Shown here: positions 47,301 through 55,803 of the stretch, piece after piece
Layout: each line of letters starts with the position of its first letter
Position numbering within the stretch: the stretch's first letter is position 1
The notes under the pieces: model-generated
The model's database searches: none
What the model saw: the letters and a program-made list of their open reading frames with translations, nothing else
What the model was told of the DNA's origin: nothing
NCBI GenBank assembly: GCA_041660815.1
Contig: JBAZVN010000013.1
Location: 1-64,000, forward strand
Length of the DNA: 64,000 bases
Direction of reading: 5' to 3'
Source of the DNA: PALSA-1006 sp041660815
GTDB taxonomy: Bacteria; Pseudomonadota; Gammaproteobacteria; Burkholderiales; Gallionellaceae
Made by a program: the position numbers and the translations under genes

Positions 47301-49956
47301 TTCCGGTAAAAACGTCAGCGTAACTGATGTTGCCACTCTAGCTGAACTCGGCAGTATTGCCAGCAAGAACACCGGCGGGACACTGGCTTTCTCAACTGTC
47401 AGCGAACTAAACGCAGAACATCGAGTTTTGTTTGATGCGCCGCTGGGATTAGAGGGCTGGGCTGATGGTTATTATGATGCGACTGCGCCTAATGGAACGC
47501 TTTACCAGTTTGATGCCAATCAAAACTTGGTGGGTATTCTAGGCACCAATTATTCAACTTACGACCAAAACTCTGTGGAAACAGCAACAGTAATTTCCAA
47601 CGCCGACATCGTATTCAGCGGCGGTACGGCCAAAGATAAATTTACCACCGCAGATAACAGCATCTACATGGGGCGCTGGGCGGGCGGAACACTGACGGTT
47701 ACCGATGTTGATGCCGTTGGCGTAGTTGATCCGATCATTGTTAATGCGGGTACGTCCAGCACGCACTGGGTGTTGGCGCAAATGGTGCCGGAGGCAACGA
47801 CCGGGGGAGTTAATCAGGTGCAAAATATGACGGGCACCAGCAACTACACCATGGTTGGCGCGACTCATCCAACTGACTCGGCGGGTAACGTCGGCGTGGT
47901 GACTTCGGCAAGCCTCACGGCAAATTTCAACACACAAACCGTCAGCAGCAATGCCGTGTTTACCTTCAGCAAAACAGACACCACCAATATTAGCGCGGTG
48001 AATAGAGTGTTTGATATCGCACAGCCAGGCTTGTCAATTAACGGTTCTGCATTTTCTGATACATGGCCGGATGTTACTACTGTCGTGACCTGTACGAGTT
48101 CCAGTGCCACTTCGGACTGTAACGGTACATGGATGGCATGGCTGGATGGTGCTTTTGCGGGTTCAGCTGGCAAAAGCGCGTTCCTGAATTATTATCTCTA
48201 CAACGCGGCGGTCATTGATCCGCTTGCCGCGCCCCCCGCAGCGGGTTCACCTGCCACCATCGGTTATACCGATCTGGTGCGCAGCATTGTGGCCTTTAGC
48301 ACCGATGTCGCTCCCCCCGTGATAAGCAGTCCTCTGCAAGGTAACTGGCGCTACAACCTTTTGGCTGATGCAAGCAACAGCAATGTCGGGCCGGGTAATG
48401 TTGAAATTTTTGCCAGCACCTTCAATCCGTCTGTTACACAAATTCTGACTGGCTATCTATTCGATGCCAATGAAAATTTAGTGAGAGTGGAAAATTCTGA
48501 ATTTTGGCTTGGCACAATGAATTATGAAAGTCCATTAAACACCCGCGTGGTTAATCTTACCTTTTCAGGGGGCGTGGCGGCAGATAACTTCCAATCGGCA
48601 GATTTGCGCTTGGGGCGTTGGGTGGGTGGTCAGATTGAGGGAGTTGACACCATTTCATCTGGAGCTGCCTTCAAAGAGTTACTCGGCAACTCCAGCATTC
48701 ATTGGGTAGTGGGTAAAGCGGTGCCGGATATGTCTCCCGGCGTGGCGATGGCTAAAGCGCTGGTCGGTACCTATAACTTTACCCCAGTGGCGCATACCAC
48801 ACCGACAGATATGGCAGGCAATACCGGTAAGCTCACGTCGGCTTATTTGACGGCGGATTTTAGCGCGCAACAAATAAGCTCGGGTGCGGTATTGACCTTC
48901 GACTCAACATCCGGCAGCGCACTAACCCGCGAGTTGACTTTTACCAGCCTGTTAAATATCAATAACTTTGCAACACTCAATGAAGCCAGCCCAGCCACGG
49001 TGACATGTTCGGGTAGCGATTGCGGACTAGAAAATTGGTCTGCCTGGATGCATGGTGCCTTGACCGGTGACGCCGCCGCCAGCGCCTATATGGATTTCAC
49101 CGCCTATAACACCTATGCAGTTGAGCCTCCACCCGATGTATTTCCTTCTACCGGTGGAGTGATAACCAAACCGGGATACCTTGATATTGTGCGCAGCATC
49201 GTGGCGTTTAGCAGCGATACAGTTCCTTCAACTCGTTTTGTAATCGCGTCAAATTTTGATTCAATTGGCAATGTTCAGGTTAACGTTTCCTCTGCTGATG
49301 CCGCACGGATTGCCAGCGACACATCGGGAAATGTGACGGGCTTTGATGCGGGAATCAATATGCCGATGAACACTTTCTCGCCCTCCAGTCGGATTGAAAT
49401 CGATGCAGCAGTCGCCCATCTCGATGCAGGTAAAGATGTGGTGTCTGGAATAAGTTGGGGGCGTTGGAACGGGGGTAATCTGACAGAAACAGACAAAATC
49501 ACTGCTGCAGTCACCACGCTAGCCAATACCAATAGTCACTGGATCGCAGCCCCTAAAATTGACGGGGCGGTAACGGTGCCAATTAGCGGTACGGTGAACT
49601 ACACTTTTGCCGGTGGCACGAATCCAACAGATAATTTGGGGAATGTTGGTACGTTAAATAGTGCAACGTTATCGGCTAACTTTACCGCACAAACCGTGGC
49701 GGTCGGGGTGAATGCCACGGTCGACGCGGTTAATTATGTTTCTTCCGGCGTTAATCTGCCGATTCAGCAAATGACCAAGAGTTTTGCCAGTGGAAATGGA
49801 GGAACCTTTACCGCCACTGCAGGTGGTGCGACTGCACAGGGTTTTGTGGGCGGAGCCTTTACCGGCAAGACCGGGGTAAATGGTGGCGCGGCAATGGTGT
49901 ACGGTTTTCAGAACGGCACAACTTCAGTGAATGGTGTAGCGGCTTTCCGCGAGTAA
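44305..49956 (+). CDS. Giant FecR-domain protein with KQEA repeats, ~60-residue repeats and three TbpB-like modules
   Basis: An 1883-residue protein with a signal peptide ending LPEAQA (no lipobox). A FecR domain lies at about 35-165 (FFTLAKGGFRAVTGLVGRVN, ISTPAATIGIRGTDHESFVV). A charged KQEA/KQEE tetrapeptide tract covers about 240-315 and a Pro/Ala-rich linker runs to 400. About ten repeats of 45-60 residues follow (about 510-1035), of type NVTVTDAATLAELASIDAQN and SDTAANLA. Three modules of about 300 residues begin near 1041, 1343 and 1642, each with GRW.GG, HWV/HWI and a PTD..GN.G.L.SA.L.A.F motif. The C-terminus GGAFTGKTGVNGGAAMVYGF resembles the last strands of TbpB-like barrels. It is probably exported to the surface with help from the upstream barrel protein. 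The ligand is unknown. Confidence 0.75.
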   Translation: MKITHKFLSSLSVVLAGLMISLPEAQAAIAGYVQFVNGNVQITSPGAAPRQLKKRESIKEGDSISTAEKSSAQIKMQDGGFVAVRPGTEMKFDKFVFTGKADGTERSFFTLAKGGFRAVTGLVGRVNKQNYKISTPAATIGIRGTDHESFVVPRGSRMGNPGAYSKVNVGETTLTTSLGTVNVKPNQMGFSSGMDVVPKIAPIDTSIFTVAAAPSKTMKEDKEEKSKQAESEKQEQQAAAKEEAKQEEKQEAKQEAKQEAKQEAKQEEKQEAKQEAKQEAKQEAKQEAKQEAKQEAKQEAKQEAKQEAKQEAKQEAKPAAPAQQQAKQEGKQDAAPAAGGAPKVAAAPAPAPAPEAPPTIRVATKVDSPTMAAVNSPPPAATPAPAPTPKVETTPVKMADQSGNSVNLTTQAITNEKTGLATTVEKVAVLVKSVSDLTNPDAINSVVNLAAQNKALPTLAECTSPLQLGCGAVLPSVPTCKASPNTAGCGVVYISDVAANLAPGGSKYATIIPGIAVNVTDAPSVSQLSAIDSANATGELSFTAVKDTKSILTANTAGYVTAGKNVTVTDNATLAELASIAVKNSGGVLSATSITDTAAGLAVSPFVKAGVTIIVVTNAAKISELTAIAGKSSSASISFSALSDTATNLANSTGNYLASAQTITVTDAANLAQLTGIISRNASATLNYTKISDTVTNLTANTSSNLLSGKTVTVTDSATLAQLSTLASANSGATLLPTVISDTAANLATSSFVAGSVNVSLTDTSVTLAQLAVVDAKTTGSLTYQSISDTVAKLTTNTGGYVVAGKNVVVTDSATLAQLNSIDSMNGAAGTLTATTISGTAAELIASPYVKAGVNLTITDTPTSIQISTLSTKIAGGSLTYASSSAISGTAAALASGNTVVPGIAVNVTDAATIAELTAIDTKNGSAAVNYSALKDTAANLAANAGAYVKDGKNVTVTDAATLAELASIDAQNVNGMLFYTALSDTAGNLSINTGGYVASGKNVSVTDVATLAELGSIASKNTGGTLAFSTVSELNAEHRVLFDAPLGLEGWADGYYDATAPNGTLYQFDANQNLVGILGTNYSTYDQNSVETATVISNADIVFSGGTAKDKFTTADNSIYMGRWAGGTLTVTDVDAVGVVDPIIVNAGTSSTHWVLAQMVPEATTGGVNQVQNMTGTSNYTMVGATHPTDSAGNVGVVTSASLTANFNTQTVSSNAVFTFSKTDTTNISAVNRVFDIAQPGLSINGSAFSDTWPDVTTVVTCTSSSATSDCNGTWMAWLDGAFAGSAGKSAFLNYYLYNAAVIDPLAAPPAAGSPATIGYTDLVRSIVAFSTDVAPPVISSPLQGNWRYNLLADASNSNVGPGNVEIFASTFNPSVTQILTGYLFDANENLVRVENSEFWLGTMNYESPLNTRVVNLTFSGGVAADNFQSADLRLGRWVGGQIEGVDTISSGAAFKELLGNSSIHWVVGKAVPDMSPGVAMAKALVGTYNFTPVAHTTPTDMAGNTGKLTSAYLTADFSAQQISSGAVLTFDSTSGSALTRELTFTSLLNINNFATLNEASPATVTCSGSDCGLENWSAWMHGALTGDAAASAYMDFTAYNTYAVEPPPDVFPSTGGVITKPGYLDIVRSIVAFSSDTVPSTRFVIASNFDSIGNVQVNVSSADAARIASDTSGNVTGFDAGINMPMNTFSPSSRIEIDAAVAHLDAGKDVVSGISWGRWNGGNLTETDKITAAVTTLANTNSHWIAAPKIDGAVTVPISGTVNYTFAGGTNPTDNLGNVGTLNSATLSANFTAQTVAVGVNATVDAVNYVSSGVNLPIQQMTKSFASGNGGTFTATAGGATAQGFVGGAFTGKTGVNGGAAMVYGFQNGTTSVNGVAAFRE
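45142..45249 (+). repeat. 12-base tandem repeat in the KQEA tract
   Basis: Nine exact units of GCTAAACAAGAA in frame, flanked by further units that differ by third-base changes (AAG, GCC). The period of 12 keeps the reading frame, so slippage would change the length of the charged spacer, not switch the gene off. Confidence 0.9.
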
Positions 49957-50019
49957 TTTTTTCTTAAATCGCTTTTTAAATATTATTGCATTTAAACATA
50001 TAGTTAGGGAGTATCTAAA

Positions 50020-53000
50020 ATGACCAGCCCATTCTCAAAACGTATCGGAAAAAATTTAGTTGCAGGATTTAGTGCCATGACCTTAGCGTTAGGGACTGTC
50101 ACCACCGGCTACGCGGTGACAACACCCGCTGTGACAAATTTCTTTGCTCAAGGCCTGAGCGGGCAATTACTTGATATGTGGGCAACCGGAAATGATATTG
50201 GAACCATCGCCATTTTAGATAATTTTCAAATCACCGGTGGAGCCTCCGGTGTGTATTCCGGTACGTTCGTTACGCACGAGTTGGTGAGTTCTGCATCAGC
50301 GGTCAATCTGGCTTCCGAGGTGGCAGCAATCGCGCAACAATATGCAGATGCAGCTTCCGCTATTAACGCGACCTATAGCCTCAATCTTGATTTCACCGCA
50401 ACAGATTTCACCGCTTGGATGTCTTCGGCTTCAAGTGTTCCAGCCTCTGCGGTGGCAGCTGTAGAAAGCTGGTTTACCGGATATGCCACTGCCATGAGTG
50501 CAGTGATGGGTGCCTATTCAATGAATTCGTTCCTGCCGCAATGGGTGCCTGTTAGTGCAGCGACCTCGACTTTTCCTGATTACATGTTGACCGATTCGGG
50601 CTGGGTTAACGGGCTGATGCAACCCCCAAAAACCATTGTGGATAATGGCAATGGCACCGTTACCGTGACTGAGCTTAAAAAAGGCACTTACACCATGACG
50701 GTAAGTGAGCACGTGTTGGATGGATTACCTATCATGGATCCCTATTCAAATAACGCGCCAATTCCCGGTGCTTATTATCCGGCGGGCTCTCGTCAGTTCT
50801 CGGGCACGGGCGGTGTCTATTCAAAAGACAGCTATTTGATTTGGGGAAGTAGTCAGCCTTACGACTGGTGGGGCGTGAAAAATATGCAAGGCAATGCATT
50901 TACTTCTCTTCCGATAATTGGCACGGATTCCTTCTGCGCGGACAGCACAGTGTTTATACCGATCACTGGCACTATTGCCACGGGTGCGGATAACTACAAT
51001 GCTTTCTGGGCATGGGATTGCACAGTGGATGGTATCGCCACAAGATCTACAGCCCCGGATTTCACGATTCGACTGTCAGCAAAAGACACCGGTTACTCTG
51101 CTTATCCTGTTGAGATATTTAGTGCCAATACGACAACTAGCGGATCTTGGTTAAACAATCGAATCATTGGAGTGGTAAACGGTCTTGCTCAAATGGGACA
51201 GTTTAAGCCCGCAGGCACGTTGATCAAAGATGGATTATTTTTTAGAAATCCAATTGCGATTAATGCCGAATTTCAGGCCGTAGCTTCCGCATATTATGGA
51301 ATGGCCGACTTTTCTTCCATGGTATTGCCGACTTCAACTTCGGGCACTCCCTCTACAACGCCCGCAACAACGCTTCCCTTGACCATTCAACCGGGATGGA
51401 ATCTGTTGGGGAATAGTAATAATGTTCCATTTGACGTTGCGCTTAATTTTGGCGATAGCAGCAAAGTTACAACCGTGTGGAAATGGAATTCGGTTTCCTT
51501 AAAATGGGCGTTTTATTCGCCAACTTTTGAGGATGGCGGTGCCGCTTATGCGGCAGGTAAAGGTTATGAATTTTTGACTACTATAAACGGCGGTGAAGGC
51601 TTCTGGGTAAATTCAAAAATTTCATTCAGTAGTATTTTGCCCGCAGGAAATGCAGTAACAACTGCGAATCTTCAGGATAGTTTGCAGGGATTAAATCCCC
51701 TACCTTCCGGGTGGAGCTTGATAGCAGTGGCAGGTTATCCTACTCCAGTTGCATTTAACAACGGTTTGAGTAGCACACCTCCCGCAACCGGTACTATTGC
51801 GGAGAATTTAACGACATTGTGGGCATGGGATAATGCCAGAGGCAGTTGGTATTTCTATGCGCCAAGCCTGGATAAAGCGGGCACAATGGACAGCTATATT
51901 ACTTCCAAAAAATACCTCAGCTTCGCGAGTGGGGTATTGACACCGACCACCGGATTCTGGGTAAATCGTCCTGCTTCAGCCGGCTTGCCCGGTTACACCA
52001 CGACGACGACCGCTACCACCAGTACTACTACGGTTGACTCAACAACGACCACGACTTTGCTGCCAAATACGGTTGCTGCGTCGGGTATTCAAGCAACCAT
52101 GACCGCATTCCAAAATCTGTATGCGTCAGCTATTCCGAGCACTACTACGGACTTGGACGCACTGTTTGATGCAACATTTTTAATGGATGGCATGAATAAA
52201 GCCGAAACTTTGTTGGCATTTACATCAAATACAAATGGCCCATCCGTAGGGATGCTATTTACAAATATCACTTTGGTTTCTCCGGTTGATGCGGGAGCGC
52301 TGCCGAATGACGTATCGCATCAATGGTTCACCTTTGAGGTGACCGGCGATAGCGGGCCGATGGAGCCATGGTTGGCCATCAAAAATTCCTCCGATGTCTG
52401 GCTGATTGCGGGTAATCAGAGATTGTTTGGCGTAAGAACCGACGCGCGAAATGAGAAACATGTACCTTCCGCAAGTCAGCTATTAGCGGGTGATCAACCT
52501 ACCTATTCCAGCTATCTTGATATCAGCATGAAACAGGATAGCAACAACTTTTATGCTTTCTCAGAAATTTTGGTGAGTGGGCCGGGATTGGTGGCGGCAA
52601 ACGGTTATGCAGGTGTTCCACTGTATAGCAACGCCACGGGATCATCTTCGGTGCAGGCATGTAATGGAACATCAATTACGACTAATTGCTACGACCTTGC
52701 TCAAATTACTGCGGGTGCCCAATATACCTTTACCGCCTATATTCAATCGGGAAGTGTAAGTGTGCCGGCAGCTTCATATGTTTCAGTATTACATGCTTTA
52801 CCATTGTCACAGTCGAATTTAATTGCGGCTAACTTCCCTGAAGTTACCAATGTAACAAGTAGTTGGACGTCAGGTTCCTCCGCAACCGTGGATTGGACGC
52901 TGCCTACCGGTTTGACAGGAAACTGGATTGAAATCAATGGGTGGGGAAACTTATCGGGCAGAATATTCCAAATTGGTCAAAGCATGAATGGAGCCAATTC

Positions 53001-55347
53001 AGCCACCTTTGCCATTCCAAACTTTAGCGAAGCGCTAACGGGGATAAGTGTTTGGGCTTCCGCAGCGGATGCGAATGGTAATGTGATGGCTACCAGTGTA
53101 AATGTTGATCCGCCGGTAGCAGCCCCTGAGCTTGGTCTGCATACGGCAACCGGGGTTTATAGTTTTACTCCTGCAACAGGTGTGCTGAACTTTAATATGA
53201 CCCATTCTGACTTCATCTGTGATGGCCTTCCAGCCACTGCCGGTACGATGGCGGTTACGCTGCTCGATGTGACCAGCATGACTCTGGAAGGAACAGATGT
53301 ATGGACTCGTTTAACTGGTATGGCGGGTGATATTGCGGGCACATGGTCGTTTACAGATTCTGTGAGTGGAAATTCTTTTACCTTAAACTTGGATAGCGCG
53401 GGCAATATGTCACTTGGGGGTAATATTGTAGCGTGCCCGACCGGCTCTACCGTTACCGCCCCCAGTGCATTGAGCAACTACTTGGCAGAAGGGAGTTCGT
53501 ATGGAATTTTCCCGGCGGTCGGTGATCTGCCTGCGGGTTTCGATACGCTGACGGCTACGCCAACTGCAACCGCCGGTAGTTACTCGCATCAGTTGAACTA
53601 TGTAACTTATGCAAACAATGCGTGGAGTGCACCGGTTACCCCGCGTGTATGGGCTGGACAGACGGCTGGATGGGTGGTCGGTGGTGGTGCTCAAGCCGAT
53701 TTCACGGTTAACGCTGACGGCACAATTACGGCAACGGATTTGGCCGGAAATGTGATGAATTTCACCCTCACCGAAACTGACTTGTCTGGAACCCCGATAA
53801 CTAATTGCCCATCGGGAAGTTGTGGAACCTATCCGACTGGAGCGAAAAGTTACAGTAGCAATGCTGATACCTTTACCAAAGACCGCTACAAAATCCATGT
53901 GGAAACAAAGGTAACGGATTTAGCCGGTAACCAGTTGACAGCTTTCCCGAACTTGACAACTCCAGACTCTTTCTGTGCGTCTGATTATGGAATTTTCCGG
54001 CCGATTGCCGTAACAAATCCCGGAGACAATAACTACGAAGTAGTTCCGCTCCCGGCTGGCGTACTTTGTAACGCAGCATCAATTCCGTTGTATCAAGCAG
54101 CATCAGCAGTTGGCACCGTTCTATTGCAAGAAATTGCGGAAACAGCCTCAAATCCAAATGTGATTGTCGCATCCAATGCATCCAATGCCGCAGTGGGTTA
54201 TCTCAATAGCCTATTGATTGCCGTATTTAATGGAAAAGCAATTGACGGCCAAATAAAGAGAGCCGGATCAAGCTATATCTTTATGAATGGGTATTTGAAC
54301 TCCATAGCGGCTAATGCCGAATTGGCAGCAAATGGAATGCCTTTGCTAAACAATCTATCAGTTGTTCTGCTGGGCGGCACTGTACAAGGGAATCCGCTCA
54401 CGCTTTCCGGTTCAGTCACCACGATTGCGGGAACTGCAAACGTTTCTGGTTTTGCTGATGGAACCGGTACCGCAGCAACCTTCTATGAGCCCCGCGATAT
54501 CACCACGGACGGTTCAAATTTGTATGTGATTGATAAATTCAACAATAGCATCCGTAAAATTGTGATTTCCACCGGAGTGGTAACAACATTGGCGGGGAAT
54601 GGGGCTGCAGGATATTTGGATGGTGTGGGAGTTGCGGCGCAATTTAATACACCAAAGAGTATTACAACAGACGGTGTTAATTTGTATGTGGGCGATTCAG
54701 GAAATAGTATCATTCGAAAAGTTAATTTGGCGAATGGGCAAGTTACTACCCTCGCCGGCAGTGGAATTGCTGGTTCTGCTGACGGTAACGGAATAAATGC
54801 CACTTTTGGTCAGGTAAACGGAATTACGGTAGTCGGAAATGCTCTTTATGCGTCAGATACGAACAACAATACCATTAGACAAATTGATTTGGCCTCCGGT
54901 GATGTAACAACTATTGCAGGCACAGCAGGCGTAGCAGGTAGCCAAGATGGCACGGGCGCATTAGCACAGTTTAACAAACCGATCGGTATTACCTCGGATG
55001 GTGTTAATTTATTTGTAGTAGATGTACTTAACCAAACGATTAGGAAGATTGTGATTGCTACCGGTGTAGTGACCACACTTGCTGGCGATCCATTAAATGC
55101 TCCGGCTTTGGTTGATGGCATAGGAGCGGCAGCATCATTCAATATACCTGGTGAAATCACCACGGACGGCACTTATTTGTATGTTGCGGATGAAGCCAAT
55201 AAGGCGATTCGCAGGGTAGAAATTGCCACAGGTGCAGTTACGACCGTTGTCAGTGGATTAGGTGATCCGCGTGGTTTAACTACAGATGGTACGAGCCTGT
55301 TTATGACGGATATGTTTGGGACACATTTGATCAGGCAGATTCAGTAG
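50020..55347 (+). CDS. Giant exported protein ending in an NHL propeller
   Basis: A 1775-residue protein with a signal peptide (LVAGFSAMTLALGTVTTGYA). Residues 30-440 are an Ala/Thr-rich region without recognised fold. Two related blocks at about 458-545 and 565-655 (LTIQPGWNLLGNSNNVPFDV; LPSGWSLIAVAGY) end in GFWVN. A Thr-rich linker (TTTTATTSTTT and on) lies at 660-690. Long beta-rich stretches follow, with repeated motifs NGTITATDLAGNVMNFTLTE and NGNGTVTVTELKKGTYTMTV. From about 1455 to the end there are NHL blades ITTDGSNLYVIDKFNNSIRK and IVISTGVVTTLAG, almost the same as in the island lipoprotein at 11739. Probably a surface or secreted adhesin-like protein. The ATG follows AGGGAGT. Confidence 0.75.
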   Translation: MTSPFSKRIGKNLVAGFSAMTLALGTVTTGYAVTTPAVTNFFAQGLSGQLLDMWATGNDIGTIAILDNFQITGGASGVYSGTFVTHELVSSASAVNLASEVAAIAQQYADAASAINATYSLNLDFTATDFTAWMSSASSVPASAVAAVESWFTGYATAMSAVMGAYSMNSFLPQWVPVSAATSTFPDYMLTDSGWVNGLMQPPKTIVDNGNGTVTVTELKKGTYTMTVSEHVLDGLPIMDPYSNNAPIPGAYYPAGSRQFSGTGGVYSKDSYLIWGSSQPYDWWGVKNMQGNAFTSLPIIGTDSFCADSTVFIPITGTIATGADNYNAFWAWDCTVDGIATRSTAPDFTIRLSAKDTGYSAYPVEIFSANTTTSGSWLNNRIIGVVNGLAQMGQFKPAGTLIKDGLFFRNPIAINAEFQAVASAYYGMADFSSMVLPTSTSGTPSTTPATTLPLTIQPGWNLLGNSNNVPFDVALNFGDSSKVTTVWKWNSVSLKWAFYSPTFEDGGAAYAAGKGYEFLTTINGGEGFWVNSKISFSSILPAGNAVTTANLQDSLQGLNPLPSGWSLIAVAGYPTPVAFNNGLSSTPPATGTIAENLTTLWAWDNARGSWYFYAPSLDKAGTMDSYITSKKYLSFASGVLTPTTGFWVNRPASAGLPGYTTTTTATTSTTTVDSTTTTTLLPNTVAASGIQATMTAFQNLYASAIPSTTTDLDALFDATFLMDGMNKAETLLAFTSNTNGPSVGMLFTNITLVSPVDAGALPNDVSHQWFTFEVTGDSGPMEPWLAIKNSSDVWLIAGNQRLFGVRTDARNEKHVPSASQLLAGDQPTYSSYLDISMKQDSNNFYAFSEILVSGPGLVAANGYAGVPLYSNATGSSSVQACNGTSITTNCYDLAQITAGAQYTFTAYIQSGSVSVPAASYVSVLHALPLSQSNLIAANFPEVTNVTSSWTSGSSATVDWTLPTGLTGNWIEINGWGNLSGRIFQIGQSMNGANSATFAIPNFSEALTGISVWASAADANGNVMATSVNVDPPVAAPELGLHTATGVYSFTPATGVLNFNMTHSDFICDGLPATAGTMAVTLLDVTSMTLEGTDVWTRLTGMAGDIAGTWSFTDSVSGNSFTLNLDSAGNMSLGGNIVACPTGSTVTAPSALSNYLAEGSSYGIFPAVGDLPAGFDTLTATPTATAGSYSHQLNYVTYANNAWSAPVTPRVWAGQTAGWVVGGGAQADFTVNADGTITATDLAGNVMNFTLTETDLSGTPITNCPSGSCGTYPTGAKSYSSNADTFTKDRYKIHVETKVTDLAGNQLTAFPNLTTPDSFCASDYGIFRPIAVTNPGDNNYEVVPLPAGVLCNAASIPLYQAASAVGTVLLQEIAETASNPNVIVASNASNAAVGYLNSLLIAVFNGKAIDGQIKRAGSSYIFMNGYLNSIAANAELAANGMPLLNNLSVVLLGGTVQGNPLTLSGSVTTIAGTANVSGFADGTGTAATFYEPRDITTDGSNLYVIDKFNNSIRKIVISTGVVTTLAGNGAAGYLDGVGVAAQFNTPKSITTDGVNLYVGDSGNSIIRKVNLANGQVTTLAGSGIAGSADGNGINATFGQVNGITVVGNALYASDTNNNTIRQIDLASGDVTTIAGTAGVAGSQDGTGALAQFNKPIGITSDGVNLFVVDVLNQTIRKIVIATGVVTTLAGDPLNAPALVDGIGAAASFNIPGEITTDGTYLYVADEANKAIRRVEIATGAVTTVVSGLGDPRGLTTDGTSLFMTDMFGTHLIRQIQ

Positions 55348-55348
55348 C

Positions 55349-55699
55349 TTGGTTGTCTCGGATAAAATTTTAGCTGCCGGACTTTTATTGACAATGGGAA
55401 TGGCAGGGTGTGGCGGGGCAGCGTCGAATGCGGAAGGCAGCGCGACACAACAAACAAATGTCACAACCGTCTGTAAAGTGACGCTGGCGTCTGATTCGGT
55501 TTATGTGGCTGGTGCCAGTTGTCCTGCTACGGGGAGCAGTAATTTGGGGATCATGGCAGCTTCACCGACCATTATTTCAGTTATTGCACCGGCAAGTGCT
55601 GTTTTGGTTGATTACAGTAATATCAATCAAATTTGTGACCCGCTTTCAGCTCCGCCAGTTGCCGGCGCTGCATTGTCTATATACTTATGTAAAATGTAA
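55349..55699 (+). CDS. Small lipoprotein
   Basis: A frame of 116 residues starting at TTG (55349), one base after the stop of the giant gene, without a clear ribosome-binding site of its own (translational coupling is possible). The N-terminus is a lipoprotein signal peptide, LAAGLLLTMGMAGC followed by GG. The mature part has four cysteines (TTVCKV, GASCPA, NQICDP, YLCKM), suggesting two disulfides in the periplasm. No family recognised. A terminator follows, so it ends the surface-protein run. Confidence 0.55.
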   Translation: MVVSDKILAAGLLLTMGMAGCGGAASNAEGSATQQTNVTTVCKVTLASDSVYVAGASCPATGSSNLGIMAASPTIISVIAPASAVLVDYSNINQICDPLSAPPVAGAALSIYLCKM

Positions 55700-55716
55700 C
55701 TATATGATTATTAAGG

Positions 55717-55752
55717 AATTAATTAGCCGCCCTTCGGGGCGGTTAATTTTTA
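55717..55752 (+). terminator. Intrinsic terminator
   Basis: AATTA..CCGCCC-TTCG-GGGCGG..TAATT stem with a UUCG-type loop and a T-rich tail. It is the strongest hairpin of this part and separates the surface-protein genes from gspF. Confidence 0.9.
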
Positions 55753-55803
55753 AACGCGTATTCACTGTAATTTATTTCGTCCCCGAAAAAATATAAATAA
55801 ACG

